Below, in pieces: positions 15,531 through 24,297 of a stretch of 64,000 nt of DNA; position 1 is the stretch's first letter; every line of letters starts with the position of its first letter. The notes beneath the pieces were generated by a model. It was not told the origin of the DNA and did not search any database. It saw only the letters and a list, made by a program, of their open reading frames with translations. Source of the DNA: an uncultured Oscillospiraceae bacterium. GTDB taxonomy: Bacteria > Bacillota > Clostridia > Oscillospirales > Ruminococcaceae. The translations under genes were made by a program, and so were the position numbers. Where the stretch lies: contig CAJTTH010000006.1 of NCBI GenBank assembly GCA_910579125.1, forward strand, positions 1-64,000. The letters run 5' to 3'.

Positions 15531-17873
15531 ATGGACTACATTAAATTAAAACGGACGGCGCTGGAAAGCTGGTTTTCACGCGCAAACGATATGCAGAAAA
15601 AGGCGATCTTCAAAATAAACGGCGCTGTGCTGATAATAGCAGGCGCGGGCAGCGGAAAAACAACAGTGCTCGTCAATAGGATCGCGAATATGATGAGGTT
15701 CGGAAACGCGTACCATGACGAGGAAGTCCGCGCGGTTAATCCCGAGCAGGAGCGTTTTCTCGCGGAATTTCCGGCAATGGAGAAAACTCCCGAGACTGCG
15801 CAGCGGCTCGCCGATATAATCGCCGTGAACCCCGTGAACCCGTGGAACATTCTGGCGATAACGTTCACCAACAAGGCGGCGGGCGAGCTGCGTCAGCGAC
15901 TTATCGACATGATAGGCGGGGACGCGGAGAAGATATGCGCGGCGACGTTCCACTCGGCGTGCGTGAGGATACTGCGCCGTGAGATAGAGCACCTCGGCTA
16001 TAAGCCCGGCTTTACGATCTACGACGACGACGATTCCAAGCGGCTGATAAAGGAGATAATGAAGCGGCACGACATCAGCGAAAAGGTGATGAGCGCGAAA
16101 ATGTTCAAGAACAACATCTCTCGGCTCAAGGATCAATTGATATCCGCCGAGGACTACGCGCCCATGGCGCAGGAGAGCGCGGAGATCACCAAAATTAAGA
16201 CCTCGCAGGTGTATCTGGAGTATCAGAATTCGCTGAAAACCGCGAACGCCGTGGACTTCGACGATATTATTTTCCTAACGGTGCGGCTGTTCGAGGACTT
16301 TCCCGACGTGCTGCGCCACTACCGCAATCTGTACAAGTACATAATGGTCGACGAGTATCAGGACACGAATATCGCGCAATACAGGCTGATCTCGCTGCTG
16401 GCGGGCGACTTGGGAAATCTTGGTGTTGTCGGCGACGACGATCAGTCGATATACCGTTTCCGCGGAGCGACTATCGAGAATATCCTCAACTTCGAGAAGC
16501 AGTATAAAAACTGCGAGGTCATTCGCCTTGAACAGAACTACCGCTCCACCGAGAACATTCTCAACGCCGCGAACGCCGTTATCAAAAACAACACACAGCG
16601 TAAGGAGAAGAACCTCTGGAGCGATCTCGGCGAGGGCGAGAAAATTCACGTTGACCTGTTCCCGTCCGAGCAAATGGAAGCCAAGGGCATTGCGGACATC
16701 ATCGCCGAGGGTGTGGAAAACGGCGCAAAATATTCCGATTATGCGCTGCTCTACCGCAATAACGCTATTTCGCGCGGCTATGAGACGGCGCTGTCGAGGT
16801 CCGGGATACCGTACAAAATCGTTGGCGGTCTGCGTTTCTACGACCGCAAGGAAATACGCGACATTCTGGCGTATCTGTCGCTTATCAACAATCCGTTTGA
16901 CGCGGTGAGGTTCCGCCGCGTTATCAACGAGCCGAAACGCGGTATCGGCGACGCTACGGTCGACGAGGTAGTGCGCATAGCCGAGGGACTGGGGATAAGT
17001 CCCGTTGAGGTCTGCCGCGACGCAATACAGTTTGAAACGCTGCAAAGAAAGGCGAACTCTCTGAAAGCGGCTGCTAACCTTTTTGAGGAGCTGGACGAGG
17101 TCGCGGACAGCGCGCGTCTTGATGAGCTTATCGAGACGGTTGCCGAGAAAACGGGCTATATGCAGATGCTGAACGCCCAAGGCGACGAGGGCAAGGCTCG
17201 TATCGAAAATATAAATGAGCTTAAATCCAACGCAATGCTGCTGTTGGAGGAAAACCCCGATGCGGCGCTGCCCGATTTTCTGGAGCAGGTCGCGCTCGTC
17301 GCGGATATAGACAACTACGATACCGAAGCGGACAGAGTATCGCTTATGACTATGCACGCCGCAAAGGGTCTGGAATTCCCCGTGGTATTCATAGTGGCAG
17401 CGGAGGACAACGTTTTCCCGTCGGCGATGTGCCAATTCAACCCGACCGAAATGGAGGAGGAGCGCCGACTTGCCTACGTCGCGATAACGCGAGCGAAAAA
17501 GCGGCTTATCGTAACGCACTCGCAGTACCGTATGCTGTTCGGAAAGACCTCCGCAAATAAGTTGTCGACCTTTATCCGCGAAATTCCCGAGGAGCTTTGC
17601 GAGAAGCACGGCGAGCGCCGCAAAGCGCCGACCTACTCCAAGCCCGAGCGCCACAGCTTCCTCAAAGAGGAAACCGCGAAAATGAAAGCCGCCGTTCCGC
17701 GTGCCAACGACGAGACATTCGCTGTCGGCGACAGAGTAAAGCATAATCTTTTCGGCGAGGGAACAGTCAAGTCGGTTTTGCAGATGGGCAATGACGCGTT
17801 GGTTACGATAGAATTCGACACGCGCGGTCTGAAAAAGGTTATGAAGAACAACGCTAAAATGACAAAAATTTGA
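15531..17873 (+). CDS. pcrA: ATP-dependent DNA helicase PcrA/UvrD
   Basis: Superfamily 1A 3'-5' helicase for DNA repair and replication restart. Motifs: GAGSGKTT (Walker A, about 37-44), ITFTNKAA (Ia), VDEYQDTN (II), GDDDQSIYRFRGA (III), LEQNYRS (IV), MTMHAAKGLEFP (V), RRLAYVAITRAKK (VI). The C-terminal 60 residues form the tudor-like RNA polymerase-binding module (VGDRVKHNLFGEGTV). At 780 aa it is slightly longer than usual. AAGGAG lies before the ATG. Confidence 0.95.
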   Translation: MDYIKLKRTALESWFSRANDMQKKAIFKINGAVLIIAGAGSGKTTVLVNRIANMMRFGNAYHDEEVRAVNPEQERFLAEFPAMEKTPETAQRLADIIAVNPVNPWNILAITFTNKAAGELRQRLIDMIGGDAEKICAATFHSACVRILRREIEHLGYKPGFTIYDDDDSKRLIKEIMKRHDISEKVMSAKMFKNNISRLKDQLISAEDYAPMAQESAEITKIKTSQVYLEYQNSLKTANAVDFDDIIFLTVRLFEDFPDVLRHYRNLYKYIMVDEYQDTNIAQYRLISLLAGDLGNLGVVGDDDQSIYRFRGATIENILNFEKQYKNCEVIRLEQNYRSTENILNAANAVIKNNTQRKEKNLWSDLGEGEKIHVDLFPSEQMEAKGIADIIAEGVENGAKYSDYALLYRNNAISRGYETALSRSGIPYKIVGGLRFYDRKEIRDILAYLSLINNPFDAVRFRRVINEPKRGIGDATVDEVVRIAEGLGISPVEVCRDAIQFETLQRKANSLKAAANLFEELDEVADSARLDELIETVAEKTGYMQMLNAQGDEGKARIENINELKSNAMLLLEENPDAALPDFLEQVALVADIDNYDTEADRVSLMTMHAAKGLEFPVVFIVAAEDNVFPSAMCQFNPTEMEEERRLAYVAITRAKKRLIVTHSQYRMLFGKTSANKLSTFIREIPEELCEKHGERRKAPTYSKPERHSFLKEETAKMKAAVPRANDETFAVGDRVKHNLFGEGTVKSVLQMGNDALVTIEFDTRGLKKVMKNNAKMTKI

Positions 17874-18028
17874 CAATTCTCACAAAACAGACTGTCTTTA
17901 TGTCGAAATATTTGGCGGGAAATTTGATAAAGTTTGGTAAAAGGTTGCCGATAATATTATCAAGAGGCAAGAACGGTACGCTTACGGTTCTTCTCTGATT
18001 GAAAAGTGTTCCCAATAGGGAGCGCAAT

Positions 18029-18067
18029 ATGAAGACCGTGCAGACGCTACAAGAGTTTCTTGAATGA
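18029..18067 (+). CDS. Putative 12-aa leader peptide before folA
   Basis: Short frame MKTVQTLQEFLE with AGGGAG 7 bases upstream. It ends 41 bases before a terminator-like hairpin that directly precedes folA. CAAGAG inside it can pair with CTCTTG in the terminator loop. This suggests transcription attenuation, but no run of one regulatory codon is seen, so the signal is unclear. Confidence 0.4.
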   Translation: MKTVQTLQEFLE

Positions 18068-18107
18068 CAGTCTTTCACAGGACAGCGTTTGTACGGGATC
18101 GGTCATC

Positions 18108-18145
18108 AGCCGCAGATTTCTCTTGAAGTTTGCGGCTTTATTTTT
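18108..18145 (+). terminator. Attenuator-like terminator in the folA leader
   Basis: AGCCGCA (18108-18114) pairs with TGCGGCT (18131-18137), then TTATTTTT. The folA ribosome binding site GGAGG starts at 18146, immediately after the T run. It could equally be the terminator of the pcrA transcript. Confidence 0.6.
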
Positions 18146-18154
18146 GGAGGAATT

Positions 18155-18637
18155 ATGACGCTGATACTGGTTATGGACAACGACTGCGCTATCGGACGGA
18201 ACGGGGGACTGCTGTGCAGTCTCCCTGCGGATATGAAGCACTTCCGTGAAACGACGCAGGGCGCGGTCGTCGTTATGGGCAGAAAGACCTACGAGAGTTT
18301 CCCGAAGCGTCCGCTGCCCGACCGCGAAAATCTTGTGCTCTCACGCAGCGCGGCGAATATTGAGGGCGCCCGCGTTTTCGGCGATTTCGAGAGCTTGCTC
18401 GATTACGTTAAAACGGTAAAGAAGGAGGTTTACGTTATCGGCGGCGGCGAGGTGTACAGACAGCTCGCGCCCTACTGCGACGAGGCTCTGATAACCCGTC
18501 TGTACGAAAATATGGGCGGCGACGTGTTTTTCGAGGACATTGACCGCGACCCGCAGTGGGAGCTTACTAATTCAAGTATTGTCGTTGAAACCGGCTGCAA
18601 GAAAATCCGCCTGATGAGATACGTGCGGAAAAAGTGA
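18155..18637 (+). CDS. folA: Dihydrofolate reductase
   Basis: Reduces dihydrofolate to tetrahydrofolate with NADPH. Family motifs are seen: DNDCAIGRNGGLLCSLPADM with the catalytic acid in LPADMKHFR, GRKTYESFP, and VIGGGEVYRQ. The 160-aa length is typical. GGAGG precedes the ATG at 18155. A terminator-like hairpin and a short leader frame lie just upstream. Confidence 0.93.
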   Translation: MTLILVMDNDCAIGRNGGLLCSLPADMKHFRETTQGAVVVMGRKTYESFPKRPLPDRENLVLSRSAANIEGARVFGDFESLLDYVKTVKKEVYVIGGGEVYRQLAPYCDEALITRLYENMGGDVFFEDIDRDPQWELTNSSIVVETGCKKIRLMRYVRKK

Positions 18638-18659
18638 TTTTTTGATGGAGTGTAATATT

Positions 18660-18956
18660 ATGGAAGAACTTATTGAACAGTATAATAACGCAAGAAAATG
18701 GAAAAAAGATATGTTTATTGCGATGATCATAATGCTTGTGCTTGCGGCGCTGATGATAGCCGCGGGATTTATCGTCTCGGAGCTGATTGCCTTATTTCTG
18801 ATATCCGGAGGGATCATTGCGGCGCTCGGCGGGGCAATTTGCATTATTTCCGGATGTACATTTAAAAAAGTGGACGGTCTTGTGAGAAAGTATCTGTCGG
18901 ACAACGGAAAATCCGAAGAGGAAATAAATTCCATGCTTGGCGAAACGGGAAAGTGA
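18660..18956 (+). CDS. Small two-helix membrane protein
   Basis: 98-aa protein of unknown family. Two hydrophobic helices (about 18-41 and 45-68) sit between a charged N-terminus and a hydrophilic C-terminal helix (KKVDGLVRKYLSDNGKSEEE). GGAG lies 9 bases before the ATG at 18660. It follows folA by 22 bases and is probably co-transcribed. Confidence 0.7.
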   Translation: MEELIEQYNNARKWKKDMFIAMIIMLVLAALMIAAGFIVSELIALFLISGGIIAALGGAICIISGCTFKKVDGLVRKYLSDNGKSEEEINSMLGETGK

Positions 18957-18984
18957 CTGCTTGATTTAATTACGGGTGACGAAA

Positions 18985-19353
18985 ATGACAAAAGAACAAT
19001 TTATAGCTTTTTGTAAAAATATTGGAGGCGCTGAGGTCGACCAACCTTTTGACAAAGATTTCGAGACGACTATTGCGCGGCATTCCGATACCAAAAAATG
19101 GTTTGCAGCTATTTTGGAATATCAGGGGAAAACCGTGGTAAACTTAAAGTGTGAGCCGATGGAATCGGATTTTTTAAGGAGCGTTTTTAAGGGCGTTATT
19201 CCGGGGTACCATATGAATAAGGTACATTGGAATACTGTGTTTCTCGACTCCGACGTTCCCGACGGGGAGATCGAACGTATGACGCTCGTGAGCTTCGAAT
19301 TGACGGATAAGCGGAAAAAAATATTGAAGAAAAACGGCAAAAATCCCCTCTAA
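18985..19353 (+). CDS. MmcQ/YjbR family protein
   Basis: Small (122 aa) protein of the MmcQ/YjbR double-wing fold, often called DNA-binding but of unproven function. Characteristic pieces are DQPFDKDFET near the N-terminus, VNLKCEP, and PGYHMNKVHWNTV in the C-terminal half. Start at ATG 18985; an in-frame GTG at 18976 is possible because no strong ribosome binding site separates them. Confidence 0.8.
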   Translation: MTKEQFIAFCKNIGGAEVDQPFDKDFETTIARHSDTKKWFAAILEYQGKTVVNLKCEPMESDFLRSVFKGVIPGYHMNKVHWNTVFLDSDVPDGEIERMTLVSFELTDKRKKILKKNGKNPL

Positions 19354-19427
19354 TAAACGATTTTCCTTTGCGAATAATATATTTGCGCGGAGTTTTCCGT
19401 GCAATATTGAACAAAGGAGAACCAGCT

Positions 19428-19970
19428 ATGATAAAGAGAATTTCTTCGGCAGCGGCAGCATTGGCGTGCTTTGCGGCTCTTACGGCTGCGGCCTCGGCAA
19501 GCGGCGTTGGTTCGGCAGTAAACGGCGCAGTCAACGGCGCTATAAATGCCGGTGAGGATATAGTAGGCGGCGCGGCAAATGCCGGACGCGATATTATGAA
19601 CGGTATTACGGGCAGAGCAGGAAACGACAGCGACTCTGCAGGTGACAATACTACAAGCGATGACAGTACTACCGGCGGCGACAACAATTCCGCAAATGAC
19701 AGCACATCTTCGGAGACAAGCGGCGATACCTCTTCGGAAACAAGTAGCGATACGTCTTCAGAGACAAGCAGTGATACCTCTTCGGAGACAAGCGGCGACA
19801 GCACTTCTTCCGAAACGAGCGGTGACAGCACCTCTTCGGGAACAAGCGGTACAGACAACACAAGCAAGCCCTCTAACCCCACGACGGGTGTTTCGTTCGG
19901 TTTCGCGGCTGTGGCAGCAGTAATTGCAGCGCTTGGCGTTACGGTTACTGCGGTTCGCAGAGACGACTAA
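19428..19970 (+). CDS. Secreted Ser/Thr-rich surface protein with NPTTG C-terminal signal
   Basis: A signal peptide (about 1-24) is followed by an alanine/glycine segment and a low-complexity stalk with repeated SSETSSDT-like units (about 90-145). The C-terminus has NPTTG, a hydrophobic helix and RRDD, the layout of a sortase-anchored protein with an NPxTG variant. AAAGGAG precedes the ATG. First of three such genes in a row. The stalk is probably a spacer or glycosylation substrate. No catalytic domain is visible. Confidence 0.8.
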   Translation: MIKRISSAAAALACFAALTAAASASGVGSAVNGAVNGAINAGEDIVGGAANAGRDIMNGITGRAGNDSDSAGDNTTSDDSTTGGDNNSANDSTSSETSGDTSSETSSDTSSETSSDTSSETSGDSTSSETSGDSTSSGTSGTDNTSKPSNPTTGVSFGFAAVAAVIAALGVTVTAVRRDD

Positions 19971-19993
19971 GGACGAACCTTTCAGATTTTTCC

Positions 19994-20018
19994 GCGCTCT
20001 CGGTCAAACCGAGAGCGC
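19994..20018 (+). terminator. Strong hairpin after the first NPTTG gene
   Basis: Perfect 11-bp stem GCGCTCTCGGT with its complement, 3-nt loop. Neither side has a proper T run, so termination is uncertain; it may protect the mRNA 3' end. Confidence 0.5.
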
Positions 20019-20197
20019 ATTAAAAAACAGCGATGAAGGTATAACAAATCAGTATCGGACGGCTTGTCCTTATCAGCCGCAATTTTTTGAAGCAATCGGC
20101 TATACAGGCAGTATCATCATGCCAAGTTATGCCGTTTTGTTATACAACAGAGATAAGGGAAATTTCCCGACAAAATATTATAGGAGGAAGATATTTT

Positions 20198-20968
20198 ATG
20201 AAGTTAGAAAAAATACTCGCGGCGTTGATCGCGGGCGCTTGCGCTCTTTCCGCCGCTGCGGTATCCGTATTTGCCACTTCTGACGACAGCGGTTCGGATG
20301 CCGGAACTTCTCCCGACGGTTCTGTCGGCGAGAGCACAAGCGACCCTGTTGACAGCGATCTTGTTGACGACGATACCCCCGCATACGTTTACACTTGGAA
20401 CGTTCCCGCTTCCGAGAGCGAAGATTCGGGCTGGGTTTCGATAAACATCACTCAGAGCGACCTTATCGGCTCTGTAAAGCCCGCAAATGTTGAGGCTATC
20501 GTTATCAAGGGCGCGGACGCAGACGACGAGATAGGCGTAGGCTTTAACACGACACTCACCGACACAAAGGCGGAGGGCTACTTCCAGACCAACGACGATG
20601 ACGAAAACTGGCCCTCTAATACCTTAACAATCAAGGGCAGTGACATTGATTGGGATAACTATTATGTGCAGATTTTCTCCAACCGCGGCGAGGCTACTAC
20701 CGTAACCGTTTCGGTTTACTCGAATGCTGATGACAACAGCTCTGACAGCACCCCGTCCGACAGTGACAGCGAGAGCAGCACGCCCTCCGAGAGCGACAGC
20801 TCCTCCGACAGCGGTTCCGACAGCAACAGCGGCGGTCTTGTCGAGGACGATTCCTCGAACACGTCCAACGGCAGCGGCAACAATAACCCCGGCACGGGTA
20901 TTGCAATGACGTTTGTTCCCGCACTTATTGCGGGCGCGGTAGTTATTGCTGCCAAGAAGAGAAAGTAA
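20198..20968 (+). CDS. Secreted acidic protein with NPGTG C-terminal signal
   Basis: 256-aa exported protein. Signal peptide about 1-25; an acidic linker; a globular segment (about 60-170, rich in Trp and Tyr, possibly a small beta-sandwich); a Ser/Asp-rich stalk (about 172-220); then NPGTG, a hydrophobic helix and KKRK. AGGAGG lies 10 bases before the ATG. The middle domain contains VSINITQSDLIGSVKPANVE and resembles the hydrated-sugar/cellulose-binding modules of rumen clostridia in composition only; no family is claimed. Confidence 0.78.
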   Translation: MKLEKILAALIAGACALSAAAVSVFATSDDSGSDAGTSPDGSVGESTSDPVDSDLVDDDTPAYVYTWNVPASESEDSGWVSINITQSDLIGSVKPANVEAIVIKGADADDEIGVGFNTTLTDTKAEGYFQTNDDDENWPSNTLTIKGSDIDWDNYYVQIFSNRGEATTVTVSVYSNADDNSSDSTPSDSDSESSTPSESDSSSDSGSDSNSGGLVEDDSSNTSNGSGNNNPGTGIAMTFVPALIAGAVVIAAKKRK

Positions 20969-20992
20969 CGGTTTATTCCGCATCTTTTTCGG

Positions 20993-21024
20993 GCGCTTTC
21001 CGTTTTTGCGGAGAGCGCTTTACA
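20993..21024 (+). terminator. Terminator after NPGTG gene
   Basis: 10-pair stem (20993-21002 with 21009-21018), followed by TTTACAT. Weak T run. Confidence 0.6.
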
Positions 21025-21219
21025 TAAATATACAGGAGCGCCTCTTGGTAATATTGTCTAAAAGTTTTCAGTTTCTTTCGGCAATTGTATATAAAATGAC
21101 ACTTGAAAAAAAAGTCGAAATATAGTAAAATATTATTTGGGGAAAGAATACGATTCGTAGGGGAATTTCGGATCGGTTCAAAAAATGCTTTTGCAAAACG
21201 GATTTTGGAGGATTTGAGA

Positions 21220-21444
21220 ATGAAGTTAAAATCGGTTCTCGCGGCTCTTGTTGCGGCTGCAACCGTATCTGCGGTGTCGGTATGCGGTTTTGCGGCAACA
21301 GACAGTTCGGAGATATCCCCCGCCCCCGAGGCGGCTGAGGCTGCCAAAGAAAACCCCGACACGGGTGTTGAGGGCGTTGCGGCTTTTGCGGGTGCTATTG
21401 CGCTTTCGGGCGCGGCTATCGTTATCTCCCGCAAGAGAGACTAA
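21220..21444 (+). CDS. Short secreted protein with NPDTG C-terminal signal
   Basis: 74-aa protein made almost only of a signal peptide (1-26), about 20 residues of Ser/Pro/Glu/Ala linker, and NPDTGVEGVA plus a hydrophobic helix and RKRD. It has no room for a functional domain, so it may be a minimal surface anchor, a decoy or a truncated paralogue. TTGGAGGA precedes the ATG at 21220. The C-terminal motif is nearly the same as in the protein at 36023-36859. Confidence 0.75.
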   Translation: MKLKSVLAALVAAATVSAVSVCGFAATDSSEISPAPEAAEAAKENPDTGVEGVAAFAGAIALSGAAIVISRKRD

Positions 21445-21473
21445 TGCATATAAACGGCAAGTTCCGTTTATGC

Positions 21474-21505
21474 ACGCTCCCGGCAATAGTCGGGGGCGTT
21501 TTTTC
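21474..21505 (+). terminator. Intrinsic terminator
   Basis: ACGCTCCCG pairs with CGGGGGCGT (one T-G pair), then TTTTTT. Closes the NPDTG gene. Confidence 0.85.
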
Positions 21506-21530
21506 ATTAAAGATTTTCCGGCAAATATAC

Positions 21531-21559
21531 TTGACTTGCATATTAAAGTGTGATATAAT
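21531..21559 (+). promoter_or_regulatory. Sigma-A promoter of the flavodiiron gene
   Basis: TTGACT (21531-21536), 17-bp spacer, TATAAT (21554-21559), 32 bases before the ATG. Confidence 0.85.
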
Positions 21560-21590
21560 CTGTGTGTAGAATTATTTTTGGAGGTAAATT

Positions 21591-22742
21591 ATGGAAATTT
21601 CTAACGATATAAAATATGTTGGTGTGAACGACCGCGAGGTGGACCTTTTTGAGGGAATGTACGACGTTCCCAACGGTATGGCGTATAATTCTTATGTTAT
21701 CCTTGACGAGAAGATTGCTGTAATGGATACCGTTGACGCGCGCTTTGGCGAGGAGTGGCTCGGTAATCTCGAAAAGGTTCTGGGCGGACGCGCCCCCGAT
21801 TATCTGGTGGTTCAACACATGGAACCCGACCACTCGGCAAACATCAAGTTTTTTGCCGAGAAATACCCCTCTGCCAAGCTCGTTGCCTCAGCTAAGGCGT
21901 TCGTGATGATGGAGCAGTTTTTCGGCGACAATTTTACGGACAGGCAGGTTGTTGTCGGCGAGAACGATACGCTTGCTCTCGGCAAGCATACGCTGACGTT
22001 TATTACCGCGCCGATGGTTCACTGGCCCGAGGTTATTATGACATACGATGATGTTGACAAGGCGCTGTTCTCGGCGGACGGTTTCGGCAAATTCGGCGCG
22101 CTGGACGCTGACGAGGACTGGGCTTGCGAGGCTCGCCGCTACTATTTCGGTATTGTCGGCAAATACGGAGTGCAGGTTCAGGCGGTTCTCAAGAAAGCGG
22201 CGGGGCTGAATATCGAGAAAATTCTGCCGCTGCACGGTCCTATGTTGCTGGAAAATCTCGGATATTATCTTAATCTGTATAACATCTGGTCGAGCTACGG
22301 CGTTGAGAGCGAGGGCGTGGTAATTGCGTACACCTCGGTTTACGGAAACACCAAAAAGGCGGTTGAGCTGCTTGCGAAGAAGCTCGAGGAGGGCGGCTGC
22401 CCGAAAGTGACAGTTACCGATCTTGCGCGCGACGATATGGCGGAGGCTGTTGAAGACGCTTTCCGTTACGGCAAGCTCGTGCTGGCGACGACCACCTACA
22501 ACGCCGATGTTTTCCCGTTTATGCGCGATTTTATTCTGCACCTCACCGAGCGCAACTATCAGAAGCGCACGATAGGCATTATTGAGAACGGAAGTTGGGC
22601 GCCCACAGCGGCTAAGGTCATTAAGGGTATGTTTGAGAAGAGCAAGGACATAAAGTTCACCGATACTACGGTCACGCTCAAGTCCTCGCTTAACTCCGTA
22701 AGCGAGGCACAGATTAACGCGCTCGCAAAGGAGTTGCTTTAA
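21591..22742 (+). CDS. fprA: Flavodiiron protein (FprA type A)
   Basis: Reduces O2 to water, or NO to N2O, to protect anaerobes. The N-terminal metallo-beta-lactamase-like domain (1-240) carries HMEPDH, the diiron ligand motif, with further ligands in MVHWPE and PLHGP. The C-terminal flavodoxin domain (250-383) has the FMN loop TSVYGNTKK and TTTYNA. Electrons normally come from rubredoxin, and a stand-alone rubredoxin gene is at 44198. GGAGGT precedes the ATG. It is flanked by its own promoter and terminator. Confidence 0.95.
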   Translation: MEISNDIKYVGVNDREVDLFEGMYDVPNGMAYNSYVILDEKIAVMDTVDARFGEEWLGNLEKVLGGRAPDYLVVQHMEPDHSANIKFFAEKYPSAKLVASAKAFVMMEQFFGDNFTDRQVVVGENDTLALGKHTLTFITAPMVHWPEVIMTYDDVDKALFSADGFGKFGALDADEDWACEARRYYFGIVGKYGVQVQAVLKKAAGLNIEKILPLHGPMLLENLGYYLNLYNIWSSYGVESEGVVIAYTSVYGNTKKAVELLAKKLEEGGCPKVTVTDLARDDMAEAVEDAFRYGKLVLATTTYNADVFPFMRDFILHLTERNYQKRTIGIIENGSWAPTAAKVIKGMFEKSKDIKFTDTTVTLKSSLNSVSEAQINALAKELL

Positions 22743-22748
22743 TTTTTC

Positions 22749-22773
22749 GGGGAGCGTGACGCTCCCCTTTTTT
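22749..22773 (+). terminator. Terminator of the flavodiiron gene
   Basis: Perfect 8-bp stem GGGGAGCG/CGCTCCCC, loop TGA, then TTTTTT. Confidence 0.9.
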
Positions 22774-22903
22774 CCATAAAAATGTGCTTTTTTACCTTGT
22801 ATTTTGCTGAAATGAGGCATTGGTGATTTCACTAATTTACAGTATGAAATTTCCCATGATATAGAGAAAGTGACAGGTCGTTATCTGATGAGGAGGAATT
22901 AGC

Positions 22904-23068
22904 TTGTATAATCGTTATAAAGATATTTCAAAAAATTGCACACAGCTTGATGTTACTTTTGAATACAAAGACAATATATTCTTCTTATGGAAGTATGGTT
23001 TTTTTGATTGTATTCCCAATAATTGGGAAGAAACCTATTCACTTCTGCCAGGCAGCTATCCGTATTAA
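22904..23068 (+). CDS. Possible small A/T-rich gene with TTG start
   Basis: 54-codon frame beginning at TTG with GGAGG 7 bases upstream. The product is hydrophilic and aromatic (many Tyr, Asn, Trp, Phe; ends SYPY). Base composition is much more A/T-rich than the neighbours, which may mean recent acquisition or chance. No family recognised. No promoter identified. The call rests on the ribosome binding site alone. Confidence 0.35.
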   Translation: MYNRYKDISKNCTQLDVTFEYKDNIFFLWKYGFFDCIPNNWEETYSLLPGSYPY

Positions 23069-23120
23069 GCAACTGCCGTTTGTTTTAACAAAATGTTAAA
23101 AAATGTTTTTCAGCAACATA

Positions 23121-23160
23121 AAAGAAAAAAATCCGCCCTTTTTCAAGAGCGGATATTTTT
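23121..23160 (-). terminator. Terminator of the ABC importer locus
   Basis: ATCCGC (23131-23136) pairs with GCGGAT (23149-23154); on the minus strand it is followed by seven T. It lies 22 bases after the last permease gene. Confidence 0.8.
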
Positions 23161-23181
23161 TGCCGATATGAGCCAAGGTAA

Positions 23182-24285
23182 TCAGTTTGCGAGACCTGCT
23201 CTTTCAATACCTTCCGTGAAGTACTTCTGGAGGAAGATATACATAATTACAATAGGCGTGATCGCCATGAGACAGCCCGCTTCTACCCATACCATGAAGT
23301 TCGCGGGTATTCCGGGTTCACCCGTAAGGTAGATTGCCATTGTACTTGCGAGACCCGCAACCTGCAGAGAGATCGTCTGCGAGTTCAGGAAGAACATTGA
23401 GCTGATAAAGTAGTCGTTCCAATACCATACTATCGAGAAGATGAATACCGTAAGGAACGAGCTTGCCGCGTTCGGAACCATTACGCTTATAAACGTTTTG
23501 AACGGACCGCAGCCGTCAAGGTACGCCGCGTCCTCAAGCTCCTTGGGAAGACCGCGGAAGAACTGTCTGAACAGGTAGATGAACAGACCGCCGCGGATAC
23601 CGTTACCGAATATCGCGGGAATGTACATTGAGAAGTTCGTGTTTGTAAGACGAATGGAGTTGCCCGTAAGCGCGTTCAGCAGACCGAAGATGTCAAAGTT
23701 CGCGAATATATTATACTGCGGAAGTATGATGACCTGCGGCGGTACTATAATTTGCAGCAGAACCAGCGCAAACAGCACCTTTTTGCCCTTGAACTGAAAA
23801 CGCGCAAAGCCGTAGCCTGTGAGCGCGCACGCGCCAACCTGAAGCACCGAAGCCACAACGTTAAGCTGGATAGTGTTCCAGAGAACGTCGGGATATTTGA
23901 TCGCGTCCCATACCTCCGAGAAATTCTGGAGACGAATGCTCTTGGGTATCCACATTATGGACGGGTCGTTCATATCGATCTGCGGACGGAGCGACGCGCT
24001 TATCATGTACATTATCGGGTACAGGATTACAAATCCGAGACCGAACAGCAGCAAGAATCTGAATACCGGCCATACGCGGTTCGCAATTCTATTCCAGAAA
24101 ATGTAAGTATAATGCTTGCGCTCCTTCGCGTTATAGTGGCGGTAGTTCTTGATAATGCTCCAGTTTGTAACGCGTTGATACTTCTTGTCGCGGTCGTCCT
24201 CGTTCACGCGCGGCGCCTTGCCCGCGGACGTGCCGGACGCAGCACTCTCGACGTCGGAGGCTTTTTTAATATTTTCTTCTGACAT
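23182..24285 (-). CDS. Carbohydrate ABC transporter permease, MalG type
   Basis: Inner-membrane subunit of a CUT1-type sugar importer. An unusually long, charged, Ala/Asp-rich cytoplasmic N-terminus (about 75 residues) precedes six helices. The EAA loop, the ATPase contact, reads LEDAAYLDGCGPF (about 275). The C-terminus EGIERAGLAN is typical of MalG. AGGAGG precedes the ATG at 24285. It follows the MalF-type gene by 12 bases and ends the operon. Confidence 0.93.
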   Translation of the reverse strand: MSEENIKKASDVESAASGTSAGKAPRVNEDDRDKKYQRVTNWSIIKNYRHYNAKERKHYTYIFWNRIANRVWPVFRFLLLFGLGFVILYPIMYMISASLRPQIDMNDPSIMWIPKSIRLQNFSEVWDAIKYPDVLWNTIQLNVVASVLQVGACALTGYGFARFQFKGKKVLFALVLLQIIVPPQVIILPQYNIFANFDIFGLLNALTGNSIRLTNTNFSMYIPAIFGNGIRGGLFIYLFRQFFRGLPKELEDAAYLDGCGPFKTFISVMVPNAASSFLTVFIFSIVWYWNDYFISSMFFLNSQTISLQVAGLASTMAIYLTGEPGIPANFMVWVEAGCLMAITPIVIMYIFLQKYFTEGIERAGLAN

Positions 24286-24297
24286 AAAAGCACCTCC

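Noticed and set aside
17854..18154. T-box or folate (THF) riboswitch before folA
   Set aside because: The T-box core and the THF aptamer consensus were not found; only a short leader frame and one terminator hairpin are supported.
19713..19850. CRISPR-like or satellite repeat array
   Set aside because: The repeats are in frame inside a secreted protein and encode a Ser/Thr/Glu stalk.
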